Of a stretch of DNA of 64,000 bases, positions 34,226-45,265 are shown piece after piece. The number at the start of each line of letters is the position of its first letter. Position 1 is the stretch's first letter. The notes beneath the pieces are model-generated. The model was not told the DNA's origin, did not search any database, and saw only the letters and a program-made list of their open reading frames with translations. Source of the DNA: Epiperipatus broadwayi (taxonomy: Eukaryota; Onychophora; Udeonychophora; Euonychophora; Peripatidae); the NCBI GenBank assembly GCA_028023455.1, contig JAQFVV010000983.1, positions 64,001 through 128,000 of the forward strand, given 5' to 3'. The translations under genes and the position numbers were made by a program.

Positions 34226-37110
34226 GCTATTATTCTGGAAAATTTATTCTGAACGTTTTATGAAACATTTCAAAAACTCTGTATTAATAATTTCTACTAG
34301 CTATAAAGAAGTAAAGTTTAAATGAAACTATGTATGCAGATAACTTATTATAACATACTTTATTATTATTACTGACAAGAAATATACCTAACCATTCATC
34401 TCTAAAATTATGGAATGAAATGTGTGCCATATATAATTAATGAATCATTGACTTATATCAAAATGTACTTATAACTGAATGAGTGGAAGAGCATGAAACT
34501 AGATGTGAATATTTTTCATTTTATTGTTCTTTTCATTTGCATTTTATTTTTTTCATTAAAATATATTATCAATAAACTTAAGTAGACTTAAGTGATATTA
34601 TGAATTAATCAGCTATGTGCCTGATGGATGACTTTGATAATTTAGCCCAAATGCCTTAATAAGTGTAATGAATTATATAGCAGCCTATTACTAAACTTAT
34701 GCAGTAATAAATATTTATTTGCCATCATGAAATGTTTCATATGTGATATCGCCAGCAGTTTCAACTAGCTATTGCTATGAACTTTTGAAATGCTCTTTAA
34801 TTGGATCCAATTTTGTATTATTTCCCCTGCAGGGAATTATGTGTTTACTAATATCTTTTGTCATCCAATTATCACCATCATTTTCATACATGACCAAGAT
34901 GTGTTACCCATGGACTGTGTAAATGAACTCTTATGTTTCAGCTACAAAAAGAGATTTAATGATTATTATTATTATTTTGGTTAGCATTTGATAGATAGAC
35001 CACTTTTTGTCTTATATTTTTTATTATTATTTAATTATTATTTCTTTCTTCAAGAATGTCTCGGAAAAATATAATATGGATAAATATTATACTGTATAGT
35101 TAGTTATTATTTTAATATAATTTTTATTATGGACATTTATTTGTATATGCATGTGTTGGCAAAGGAAATATCTGTTTGCCATTAGGAAACTAACTGCCAA
35201 TTTTAAAAAGGGGTAAATGCAAAAAAAATATTATTTTATCTTGCATTTTCCAGAAATTATGAGGTCCATTTCTTAATAATTATTTTGCTTCAAATTTAAA
35301 CATTTGCAATTTGACACAAACAAAACTTTTATTTCAAATTATTGGCTAATGTCAAATACACTAAAGAGTTATTTTACCTTTGCTTTGCTAGACATGACAG
35401 GTATTGTTTAGTAGTAACTGTTATATTTCACATTTAAATATTTGTAACTTGTCAGGAATGAGAGATTCATTTGTATAACCTATTAAATAATGTTGTTACA
35501 ATATTTATTTATTGAATGTGATTTGAAATGAATTTATGTGTTATTATTTGTGTATACCTGTCTGTTGTTTAATCATTGATTAATTGTTGAATTAAAAGTA
35601 GAATGACTTACTTTCAATCATTTTCGGATGGTGTGATGTGTCAAAAAAAGTGGAAGGACTAGGGATTTATTTAAGAGTGAATTTATTATTTTTTATTCTT
35701 AGATTGAAATGTATTTTATGGCTAAAAAAAGAAAATGTTTATGATATATATAGTGTTATGGGGATTGAAAGAACTCTCCCTCAGTTTATTGAAATATTTG
35801 TCATGAGTGGATTTTATTTTCAATATTAAGCAATTGTGTTTTATGATGATTATATTATGTGAAGTAAAGTAGTGTATTGTGTTTGTTTTTTGGTGATGAG
35901 ACATGATACACACAAGCATTTAAGCCTCTGAATTAAAATAGGAAGTCACTGTGTTTTGTTATTTAGATGATTAGAATTAAGAAAGTTTTCTTGTCCCTCA
36001 TGTATCCATGTAGATTTTTTCCCCATTATTTATTCATAGTCAAGTGTAATGTAGATTGCTAATAAAAAAGAAAATAAAGATATAATCGGTTTCTTTTATA
36101 AAACATCTAAAGTAGAATTACTGTTAAAGCTTGCTTGGCCATGGCATCATCCATATTATGACATTTTATCTTTTGATTTCAAATGCAAACCGATGAGATA
36201 TATCTATGTTAATTATTTTATAACAGATAGCACAATTCAGACACATGCATAAGGTACTATTAAGTCATAAAATACTATTAATTCAGAAGGTATAGAGAAA
36301 ATCTATCACTGATTTGTAATTCTTAAATCAATATATTGTAATGGTGCTACCTATGCATAACACGTATATAGGTAGTATACGTTTTTTACATATTTAAAAT
36401 CTAAGTTTCTTCTTTTTTTTTTGTTTAAATGAAAATTATGATGTGAACATACATATATGGTTAGTTCTGCACTATACTCTTATCATTTGCCCAGCATATT
36501 TATGGACGTCAATTTGACTCCAAGTGCCAATCCTATTTACAAATAAATAAGAATTATGCTGGGAGAGAACGAGTATCAATTTCTAATAGATAGAGCTTAT
36601 ACCTCTGGCTAGCTCACTCAGGGGTAGTGTTCATTGACCGTGGGAAAGAGGTGGGAGAACAGATCAAGTGCGTACGGAACATATAAATGATTCATTTTAT
36701 TTTCTTACTTTTACCCTTAATACTACTCTCTAATGGTACTATGTGATCTAGGCTTTTAAAGAAATTAACATTTAACACACACAATTATACTTAAAACACT
36801 AGCTTAAAATTTATTAATAAAAAATATATAACAAAAACAAAATAGAATCCCATAATTGGGTATTGGTCTGTGCTCGAATACTTGAATTATACGCATGCAA
36901 ATACACACCCCACACAAGTTCATAAATATAACAAAAACATATATCATAGCATATAAAGTGTGCAATCAGTCATTATCCGGTCTATTCATTCATATAGTTA
37001 TTTAGGGCATTCTTTCAGATATCTCTTTTATTTTCTTTTAGCCCTTATGCATTATTATTTTCTGAAATATATTCTTATTCAAGAGGAGACTGGTATTTAC
37101 AAAAATATTT
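34226..37110. other. Unassigned AT-rich DNA
   Basis: No domain-bearing frame. A short inverted repeat ('cccagcata' at 36,491 and 'tatgctggg' at 36,554) flanks a 50-bp loop. Otherwise unremarkable. Confidence 0.35.
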
Positions 37111-37410
37111 GAGTTACCTTACTTTATCACACCCGGGTGTAGATGAATGGTAATGTTCACTGGCTTCGTGCTGCGATGTAATGAATAAGTGATTTCTTTT
37201 TTTGTAGTTCTCCATGGATTCCCTGAGGCACAATCAATGGCATTTAGTGAATGTTCTCTCTGCAATTTAGGAAGGGCTTCGCTCCAACATGGACAGCAAC
37301 CGCAATACTTCCGCTCCACAGGATGGATGGCAGAGCCCAGTCCGCTCTTGTCCTTTACCCCAGCCTGTTCATGGTTGACCAAGATATATAATTTTTTTAA
37401 CTAATTTTTC
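37111..37410. other. Less AT-rich island, unassigned
   Basis: About 280 bp with visibly more G and C than its surroundings, open on both strands (87 codons on -, 71 codons on +) but without recognisable domains. May be a fragment of a retroelement or a captured exon; no support for either. Confidence 0.3.
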
Positions 37411-37548
37411 TTCTATCCTACTAGTGGCATTAACAGTTCTAGAATCCCACTTCAAAGTTTAGCTTTCAAACTCTAATCAATAATGCTATTGTTCCCTCTC
37501 TTCTTTTTCTTGAAACTATGTGGTTTGCCAATAGAAAACCTTTCAATA

Positions 37549-37552
<4 letters not shown>

Positions 37553-37619
<67 letters not shown>

Positions 37620-37662
37620 TATGGATTGTAATGGCACTAATATATATATATATATATATATA
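37553..37662. repeat. Compound (AT)n-(GT)n-(AT)n microsatellite
   Basis: (AT)n 37,553-37,594, (GT)n 37,595-37,619, a 20-bp spacer, then (AT)n 37,640-37,663 running into the solo LTR. The spacer contains 'attgtaatggcac', the reverse complement of the first bases of LTR A. Confidence 0.95.
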
Positions 37663-37663
37663 T

Positions 37664-40600
37664 TGTGCCATTACAATTTGGTCACCAGCCAAATTTATAG
37701 TAATGTGCATGTAGAAAAGGTCAAACAAAATCATCATCACATTTTTATATAACCATAAAAGAAGCTGTAGGGAATCCAAGTTCAAACCCTACCAGATCAA
37801 AATCTTAAACACTTTAGACAGAGAATGGGACAACAATTATATGCTTTACTTGTTTGTGTGTTAATAAATCACAAAAAGAGCAGTACACACATTTAATATT
37901 TAAATTTTCTTTAAAAAGCAAAGTTATAATGCATACATATAGGCAATGTATGTGTAAATTATTTAATTGTTTTATATTTCAAATATTCAACATTTTAACT
38001 TTCTTTAAAACTAACCTATGCTTGATCAATTCTAACATTTTACTCTATACTTCTATTTTGCTTTTCTTTAATTATAAGTGGGATTTAAAAGTTACAGATT
38101 TAATTAAATAATTGGGTTATAATTACTAAGCTAGCAATTATAGTATTTAAGGTTAGTTTATGAATGATTTGAAAGAATGAAGGATGTGTGTACATTACAT
38201 ACAAAAATTTACATTTCCTAAATATTGAAAGAAAAGGAAGTATTAAATCTGTCAAATTATTTTTTTGTACAATTGTTTGTTAAAAGAGGAAATCTGTTTA
38301 ATCAGATATCGATCTTTGTAGCAATTTTTTTTTGTAAATGATTGTTTCACTTTGGAATCTTATAATGAGTCAGAACTATGATTTTTGAAATTGTCTTATC
38401 AAGATCTAAAGAAGGAAGCTCAAAGATTTGAAGTGTTACCAGGATGTTAAAAAGAAAAAAAAAAACAAAAGAAAGGAAATAAGAATTGAGTCTATTTTTT
38501 TTTAAAACAAAAGTGTCTGGAAAAAGGATTAAACTTTTCAGTTGAAAAATAATATAGTTGAAAATAAATTAGAGATCTAATTAAAACAAATTTGTCCAAA
38601 AATAGTAAGTGATGCTATCTCTGATTGGTTAAGTTAGTTAAAAATTGGATATAAAAAGCTGTCTTGAATTATTAGATTATTATTGTGATTGATTCAGATT
38701 ATTAAACTATCAAATTTGAATGTTGAAAATATACAAAATGGCTTGCTAGAAAAATTATATGTATATTCCATTTGCCGGACCATCTGGGGAAGCTGCACAT
38801 CACATAGGAAAGAAAAGATGTGTCTAAAATAATATTCTACACCTTTCAACTGACCAGATAAATAAGATGTTTTTTTTAATAGAAGGAAGAAAGCATTCAC
38901 CTGCATTCAAAGAAGATGAATTAATCTACTGATAAATATTAATCATCAAGTTCAATTAATTGTTACAACAACTGATTTTAAACTCAAGAAAATTTATAAA
39001 TGTGAAAACAACTGCTGTATTTCATCCACATGCTTGACAGGAAGGGAAGAAAAATTAATATAATGATTTCCAAATTGTCCACTAAAGCAAATAACCTCAA
39101 TAGAGTCACCATCATCAAATAGTTATACACCTCAAGAAAGAGATTGTTCCCACATAAAACGGAAATAGTAGCTGCAGAAATATAGACAAGTTTGAACCCT
39201 TAGAAATTCGCCACAAACAAAAGATCGGTAATATGACTTTTTATATCTATTTTCTTTATGATATCAGTCTTAATAAACATTTTAGCAATAAAGTGGTATA
39301 TTTTATTTAAAGAACTTTTAAAGACTATTCAGATCGATTAAAACAAGAATGTCTTACTAATAATAACTTTGAGCTTCATAAATGACCTCGAATGTATGAA
39401 AATTATTTGTTTATTAATTTTACAATATTAATGTGTAAAACAATTTTTTTTTTATGGTGTTATGATTTTAGTTTTAACTGATATATTATTATTATTTTGG
39501 TTTTTAATAATATTTTGTTGTTATGGGATAAAACACGCACATACATAATAATATTTTTATATGTGTATAATTGTGAGTGAATGTGGAGTAACAAGTAGTA
39601 TTAGAATATTAGATTAGTTTGTTTCAAGTTAAGTATAGCATTTCAGAGGTAGAAGAGAGGGGGGAGAAAATAATTTAAAACTTGTTTCTAAAAACTTGCT
39701 CTTTCAATTTTACTAACATTTTTTTTTACATTCTATTTACATGCTAGATTTTTAAAGTATGTGTGTTAATGAGCAGATAATATTTTTTGTCTTGAAATAC
39801 TTTTCATGGTTAATGTGACGTCCAACTTAACACAAAATACATTTGAAGGGAAAGGGGGAAGAACTTAAAATTAATCTGAGGATTGTTATATAATCAATTA
39901 TTATTATTATTCATGTCAATTTTCATATTTATCTAGAAATTTTTCTGTATATGTTAGAAATGTAGTAATAAATATTAGTTTGTTTTATTAAACGAGGCGT
40001 ATATATTTCATTAAGTGTAGTCTTGGTTAAGTGTGATTATTCATCATCATCAATGGTTGAATATTAGTTATTTAAGATATAAGTAAATATGCTAAAATTA
40101 AGCAATAATTAGGAATTTCTTTATAAAAATTAGTTTTATGTTTAGGCTTAGTCCTAGAGCTGTAGTTGATACCCTTGTCATTATCGTTATTATTATCATC
40201 ATCGTCATCAACATTTTAATTAATGAGCCGTTTAACTGTTTAAAGGCCATAAATAAATATTGATTTTATAATATTTAGTGATCTCTTAGTATTATTATAA
40301 CCACATCCCATCATCTATTTCATGCAAGGATGAGTGAATTGCCATCCTAAATTAGTTATATATAATCTGAGCTAGTAAACTTATAAAAATATTGAAACAC
40401 ATTTGTTATGTTAAGAACTGAGAAATGATTTATGTCTAGTATACTCCACTTTGGTTTATAGATGTTTTACTTTTACCTAAATATTAGTGCATATAGTGAT
40501 ATGGCTCAAAAAGCAAAATCTCCCATTTTATTAGAAATAAAGTACCAAGAAGGGATTCAAACCCGGTACATGTAAAAGGTTATTAGATATAACCGTGTCT

Positions 40601-40909
40601 AGATTCAGATAATCTAGTGGCGCCCTGCTAGACCATATTCACTTAATATTCGTTTAAACATGCACTTAACATCAAACCAAGAAATGAAAGTGGATAAGAT
40701 TACTGTCTGTATACCTGAGTTATATTTTATAGAATTATTAGTGTACTCACTTCACGTGATTTCACATAATACATTGTTATTAATAATTTGCTTATAATTC
40801 TTGATAGTGTTATATTTTGAACCTTTACTCAGATATTATATCTTTTGATCATCATTTAATTTTTGAATTTACTTAGTTAATATCTTTTGAACTCATTTAT
40901 TATGTTACA
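37664..40909 (+). mobile_element. Solo LTR of element A (about 3.25 kb)
   Basis: Starts TGTGCCATTACAATTTGG and ends TATGTTACA, with AT repeats on both sides, matching both LTRs of element A along its whole length but with more substitutions and small indels. No interior sequence follows. The TATA block (38,649), AATAAA pair (about 39,270) and B-box-like site (about 40,555) are all retained. It probably arose by LTR-LTR recombination and is older than the element at 15,193. Confidence 0.88.

Positions 40910-40957
<48 letters not shown>
40909..40957. repeat. (AT)n-(GT)n microsatellite
   Basis: About 8 AT units followed by about 16 GT units directly after the solo LTR. Confidence 0.95.
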
Positions 40958-40958
<1 letters not shown>

Positions 40959-40999
40959 CAGGAATTTCCAGTATATCTTGAGATCCACATTCATTGTCT

Positions 41000-41105
41000 T
41001 TTATTTATAATATTTTCTTTTTTTTATAACATTTTCATTTTTATTTATAACATTTTCTTTTTTATTTATAACATTTTCTTTTACTTATAACATTTTCTTT
41101 TCTAA
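41000..41105. repeat. Tandem repeat of about 20-22 bp, five copies
   Basis: 'ttatttataacattttcttt' and variants repeat five times just before the Merlin element's left flank. Confidence 0.85.
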
Positions 41106-41295
41106 TTAAAACGGCTTTGTCTCGAGATAGCGTTCTACACTTTTTTGAATTCTTTATTTTCAATTGACATATCTTTTAGAATTTGTGTCTTTCGTCCATC
41201 TTGGAAACAATTTCCTTTCAATTAAAATACCTTTATTACATAAGATAACAATCTATAACTTTTCTATTCTTTCTTTGCAATTAACTTTTTTTTTG

Positions 41296-41345
41296 GGTAA
41301 TCCAGTATTTACCTTGCTATGACGTTATTAGCCTGAAGGCAGACA
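41296..41345 (+). repeat. Merlin left TIR
   Basis: Pairs with 44,116-44,165. A diverged second copy of its inner half ('acgtcataagcctgaaggca', followed by 'taattatcc') lies at 41,462-41,500, as a subterminal repeat. Confidence 0.9.
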
Positions 41346-41673
41346 ACCTTAATTATCCGATATTAGTGTCGTCGGAAAAATACATGAACGTTGTCATGGC
41401 AACGAAGAGACTGACATGAATGACTAATTCTAAAAATTTTATTTTTTGTTACATTACTATTACGTCATAAGCCTGAAGGCATACCGCTGTAATTATCCAA
41501 ATTTACGAGATTTTTTTTTTGTCTTGATCTGCGAGATTTAAAAGTGTATTTTTTCCTATTTGTTGCATCGTTTTATTGAGTGCAGCAGCGTTTTTTTGCA
41601 TACCATTTTCAGAGCTTTAATTTTCAGTGATTTCAGAAAACTTTTTTAATAAATCATTACTTCCTCAACAATT

Positions 41674-41758
41674 GTAAGTAATTTACATGTTATTTCTTTT
41701 ATGATATTAAGTGGATGTATTTTATATTTTATTAATTTTCCGGATTTTTCATTTTTAG
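41674..41758 (+). other. Putative 5' UTR intron of the Merlin transposase
   Basis: 'attgtaagtaatt' offers a consensus 5' splice site (GTAAGT at 41,674) and 'ttttcatttttagac' a pyrimidine-rich 3' splice site ending at 41,758. Removing these 85 bp would place the ATG at 41,776 as the first in-frame start just downstream of the junction and would delete the upstream ATG at 41,701. Inference from splice signals only. Confidence 0.5.
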
Positions 41759-41775
41759 ACATCTATAATTTAGAA

Positions 41776-42669
41776 ATGGCGATTATTCAACCAAGAGATA
41801 TGAAGTTGTGGGATCTCCCAAAATGTGAAGAAGAGGCGATAGCTTTCTTCCTACAAGAAGAAATTTTGCACCGCATGAAATTGTGTGAAAATGGCCATGA
41901 GGTGAAGAAGTACATCCATGGTACTGAAAAACAATGGCGGTGCAATTTGAAAGATTGCCTGAAAAAAACTCCTATAAGAAAAGGCACGTGGTTTGAAGGA
42001 TCCAGAATATCCTTCGTAACGGCTCTCCGTTTTATATATTGTTGGTCCAGAAAATTAATGTCTATCCTATTTTGTGATGACCAGTTAGAAATGGCAGACA
42101 AGACTGTGATTGATTGGAACAACTATCTCCGTGAAGTATGTGCATGGAAGCTGTTACATAATGAAAGGCGGAAAATCGGAGGCCCTAACACAATTGTAGA
42201 AATAGATGAAACTCTATTCTCCAAACGTAAGAACAATGCCAGCAGAGTACTTCCACAGCAATGGGTATTTGGCAGTATCTGCAGAGAAACAGATGAAAGT
42301 TTTATTGTAGCTGTTGCAGATAGAAGTGCGTCCAGTCTCATGCAAGCAATTTTACAGAATGTTCACCAAGGCACTACTATTTATAGCGATTACTGGAAAA
42401 GATATAAAACAGAAGAATTGGAGCTGGCTGGATACGAGCACCATCGAGTGAATCACTCATATAATTTTGTAGACCCTACAACCGGCGTTCACACACAAAA
42501 TATTGAAAGGTTGTGGGGTTTAGTAAAATGGAGGAATAAGAAGCATAGAGGAACTGCACATCAACACTTAGACTCCTATTTGACGGAGTTTATGTGGAGG
42601 CGTACCTACAAAGATGGTAATTTTGGTGCAATTTTACAACATATAAGCCAGTTCAGTCCACCACAGTGA
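41776..42669 (+). CDS. Merlin / ISXO2-like DDE transposase
   Basis: Catalyses cut-and-paste transposition by a DDE mechanism. Counting from the upstream ATG at 41,701 (322 residues), the triad is D169 ('VEIDETLFSKRK'), D230 ('TTIYSDYWKRY') and E269 ('HTQNIERLWGLVK'), with 38 residues between the last two. The N-terminal part has a partial zinc ribbon (C62, C81, C86: 'LCENGHEVKKY', 'WRCNLKDC') and a helical stretch before the core. C-terminal 'YLTEFMWRRTYKDGN' is also typical of ISXO2 domains. I prefer the ATG at 41,776 because residues 1-25 of the longer form look like translated intron. The frame has no stop or frameshift and all catalytic residues are present, so it may still be functional. 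The stop is TGA at 42,667. Confidence 0.93.
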   Translation: MAIIQPRDMKLWDLPKCEEEAIAFFLQEEILHRMKLCENGHEVKKYIHGTEKQWRCNLKDCLKKTPIRKGTWFEGSRISFVTALRFIYCWSRKLMSILFCDDQLEMADKTVIDWNNYLREVCAWKLLHNERRKIGGPNTIVEIDETLFSKRKNNASRVLPQQWVFGSICRETDESFIVAVADRSASSLMQAILQNVHQGTTIYSDYWKRYKTEELELAGYEHHRVNHSYNFVDPTTGVHTQNIERLWGLVKWRNKKHRGTAHQHLDSYLTEFMWRRTYKDGNFGAILQHISQFSPPQ

Positions 42670-43570
42670 TCGTTATTTGGGTAAGTACGCATTTTGTTGT
42701 GATATTCATCTTTTATTTTCCCTATAAATTACAGTAGTTCTAAATTATAATTATTTCCACTAAAAAAAAATTCATACATTTATATAGTACTTTATGATAA
42801 GTTTTTTAAAAAAACAAAATGAATATTTGTAGATTCGCAGTTATTTGTACATTCGCAGTTTTCACTTTATGATAGGTTTTTTTAAATTTATATAGTACTT
42901 TTAAGATGACTTATTAATTTTGTAGTATTTATCTTACATTTTCCTATTTTGCATTTTTTAAAGAAGACAAAATTAATATTTGTAGACTCGCAGTTTTCAC
43001 TTTATGATAGGTTTTTTTAAATTTATATAGTACTTTTAAGATGACTGAATTATGATTTGTAGACTCACAGTTTTCACTTTATGATGGTTTTTTTTTTTAA
43101 AAAAGACAATTAATATTTGAATACTTGTAGAATTATTACTTCTGAACTCGAACTTTATGATACGTTTTTTAAAAAAGACAAAATTAATATTTGTAGACTT
43201 GCAGTTTTCACTTTATGATAGGTTTTTTTAAGACGACAAAATTATTATTTGAATACTTGCAGAATTACTTCTGGACTCGCACTTTATGATACGTTTTTTA
43301 AAAAAGACAAAATTAATATTTGTAGACTTGCAGTTTTCACTTTATGATAGGTTTTTTTAAGACGACAAAATTATTATTTGAATATTAATATTTGTAGACT
43401 CGCAGTTTTCACTTTATGATAGGTTTTTTTTAAGATGACAAAATTATTATTTGAATACTTGCAGAATTATTAATTCAGGACTCGCACTTTATACGTTTTT
43501 TAAAAAAAAAAAATTAATATTTGTAGACTTGCAGTTATTTATAGATTCGAAGTTTTCACTTTATGATAAG
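42670..43570 (+). repeat. Merlin 3' noncoding tandem repeats
   Basis: A minisatellite based on 'gtagactcgcagttttcact', 'ttatgataggttttttaa' and 'gacaaaattaatattt' recurs at about 42,985, 43,055, 43,194, 43,322 and 43,393, with an alternate block 'acttctggactcgcacttta' between them; the long period is about 127 bp in 43,130-43,400. No coding potential. GTAAGT just after the stop codon (42,681) could be another splice donor. Confidence 0.85.
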
Positions 43571-43604
43571 TTTTTTTAAAATTTATATAGTACTTTTAAG
43601 ATGT

Positions 43605-43880
43605 CTTAAATTATTCATGATGTATATATTATTTTTAATCTTTTTTTGCCGCATATCACTATTTTGTGTCCTATTTATTAATTTTTTTTTTCAGGATTTG
43701 TGGACTCGCAGTTTTTACTTATTAATTTTGTAGTGATATTTATCTTACATTTTCATATTTTGCATCCAATTTTAGTTAATTATTCATGATGTATATATTA
43801 TTTTTAATCTTTTTTTGCCGCATATCACTCTATTTTGTGTCCTATTTATTAATTTTACCATTTTTTTTTTCAGGATGGAT
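43605..43880 (+). repeat. Direct duplication of about 90 bp in Merlin 3' region
   Basis: 'attcatgatgtatatattat' through 'tttttgccgcatatcac' to 'tttttttttcaggat' occurs at 43,611-43,697 and again at 43,782-43,876. Each copy ends in a polypyrimidine-AG like a 3' splice site. Confidence 0.85.
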
Positions 43881-44115
43881 GCCGCCGGCATTGTTCTGTA
43901 CCACGTGTCTTTTTCTCCATTTTGACCTCATGACCCTGTACCACGTGCCTTCCCCCCGCTCTTCGTTTTTATGATGACATTACCCTGAGGGCATCCTATT
44001 CTAATCTAGCGATCTTTGACGTAATGTCACCACGTGATATGCCGAAAAATTTTAGCGATTACATTTGTCCGCAAATCACTAGGTGACGTTATCTTAAAAA
44101 TTGGGTGGTTAGAGT

Positions 44116-44165
44116 AGTATGCCTTCAGGCTAATGACGTCATAGCAAGATAAATACTGGACTACC
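44116..44165 (-). repeat. Merlin right TIR
   Basis: Inverted match to 41,296-41,345, ending 'aaatactggactacc' next to a run of 7 T. Confidence 0.9.
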
Positions 44166-44172
44166 TTTTTTT

Positions 44173-44811
44173 GTAAATTATTTCCTTAGTCGTCCATCTT
44201 GGAATTAAAGCTTGGCCATGTAAATTTTTTTATTTTTATGAATCTATTACATTTATTCACCCATGCAGCAATATAAATACATGCGCCTCTAAACAAAATA
44301 CAAGAGCACAAACCATATAACCCTGTCCCTCTTATGTTTTAATCTATTTTTATTTACCCGTTTTAAATTATACACAGCATACAAAATAACAACGAAAAAA
44401 TAATAATTTAACTTAATATTACTTTTGATTGAGTATTTATATATGCTTGCTGGCATCGTCCTATACCTTAGAACAGGGTTTGAACCCAGTCCTGTTATAA
44501 TATTAAATCATATCATACTAATTATTTTAAGTTTTATACCATCATCTGTCAGAATGTTTTCCTCATTTTGAATTAGCAAGCAAAAGGAAAGAAAGTGTAC
44601 TTAATTAGTACAATTATTTAATTGATTTATGAAGGATAGCTTGACCTCTTACTCATATATTTAAACCCCTCTTGTATTATTTTGGTGTTTGACCACCCCA
44701 GTATTGATTTAGATAGCATAATGTTGGAGTTAGCTAATAGCATATGTGTATTTTAAGTAAAAGTACCAAGAAATTTAGTTTCATATTTTATATAAAAATC
44801 AAACAAACAAA
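44173..44811. other. Unassigned DNA with a B-box-like site
   Basis: 'acagggtttgaacccagtcc' at about 44,473 matches a pol III B box and T-arm (GGTTTGAACCC), perhaps from a tRNA-derived SINE relic. No full tRNA or SINE body could be traced. Confidence 0.3.
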
Positions 44812-45265
44812 CTCTTTCTTTTTAAAACTTGCTTTTATATGGCTATAAACATGAAAAAGAAATCCAACGTTTCAACTATTTTATATAGTCTTTTTCAATG
44901 GACACTAAAATAAAATGTATATATAATAAACATCACATATTCCAAAAAAAATAAATAATAAATAAATTAAAAATTACAAAATATATTCATAACCAACACG
45001 AACAATTTCCTTTTTTTAGGAAATTGTTTGTGTTTAAGTCGTGATTGTTTGTAATAGGAAAAGGGAGTGAGATCACGTAAAATTTTGGTTATGAATAAAT
45101 TTTATAATTTTTAATTTATTTATTTTTTATTTTTTTCGAATATGTGATATTTATTATATATACATTTTATTTTATTGTGCCTTGAAAAAGACTATATAAA
45201 ATAGTCCAAATGTTGGATTTTTTTTTCTTGATTATAGTAATTTAAAAAGCAAGTTTTAAAAAGGA
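44812..45265. repeat. Long inverted repeat (two arms of about 180-190 bp, 90-bp spacer)
   Basis: Left arm 44,812-44,996 and right arm 45,082-45,265 are near reverse complements from 'tttttaaaacttgctttt' to 'ttcataacc'. Both carry the PLE-type terminal motif: on the + strand at 45,181 'cttgaaaaagactatataaa' followed by 'atagtccaaatgttggattt', and its inverse at 44,862-44,900. This looks like two PLE 3' termini facing each other. Transcription across it would form a strong hairpin. Confidence 0.8.

Larger units (their letters stand above)
41296..44165 (+). mobile_element. Merlin (ISXO2/IS1595-like) DNA transposon, near-complete
   Basis: 2.87 kb with terminal inverted repeats of about 50 bp: left 'ggtaatccagtatttacctt' and right, read on the other strand, 'ggtagtccagtatttatctt', both continuing through 'gctatgacgt(t/c)attagcctg' and 'aaggca'. 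Flanked by T runs (9 T on the left, 7 T on the right), fitting the 8-9 bp target duplication of Merlin. It holds one intact transposase ORF and a long noncoding 3' region with tandem repeats. All parts expected of an autonomous Merlin are present. Confidence 0.9.

Noticed and set aside
37119-37404. Overlapping frames on both strands (87 and 71 codons)
   Set aside because: Open on both strands because of composition; no recognisable domain. Kept only as an island.
41787-42341. Minus-strand frames of 111 and 72 codons
   Set aside because: Antisense shadows of the Merlin transposase.
44460-44500. tRNA gene suggested by 'gggtttgaaccc'
   Set aside because: Only a T-arm-like hairpin; no acceptor stem, D arm or anticodon arm could be drawn around it.
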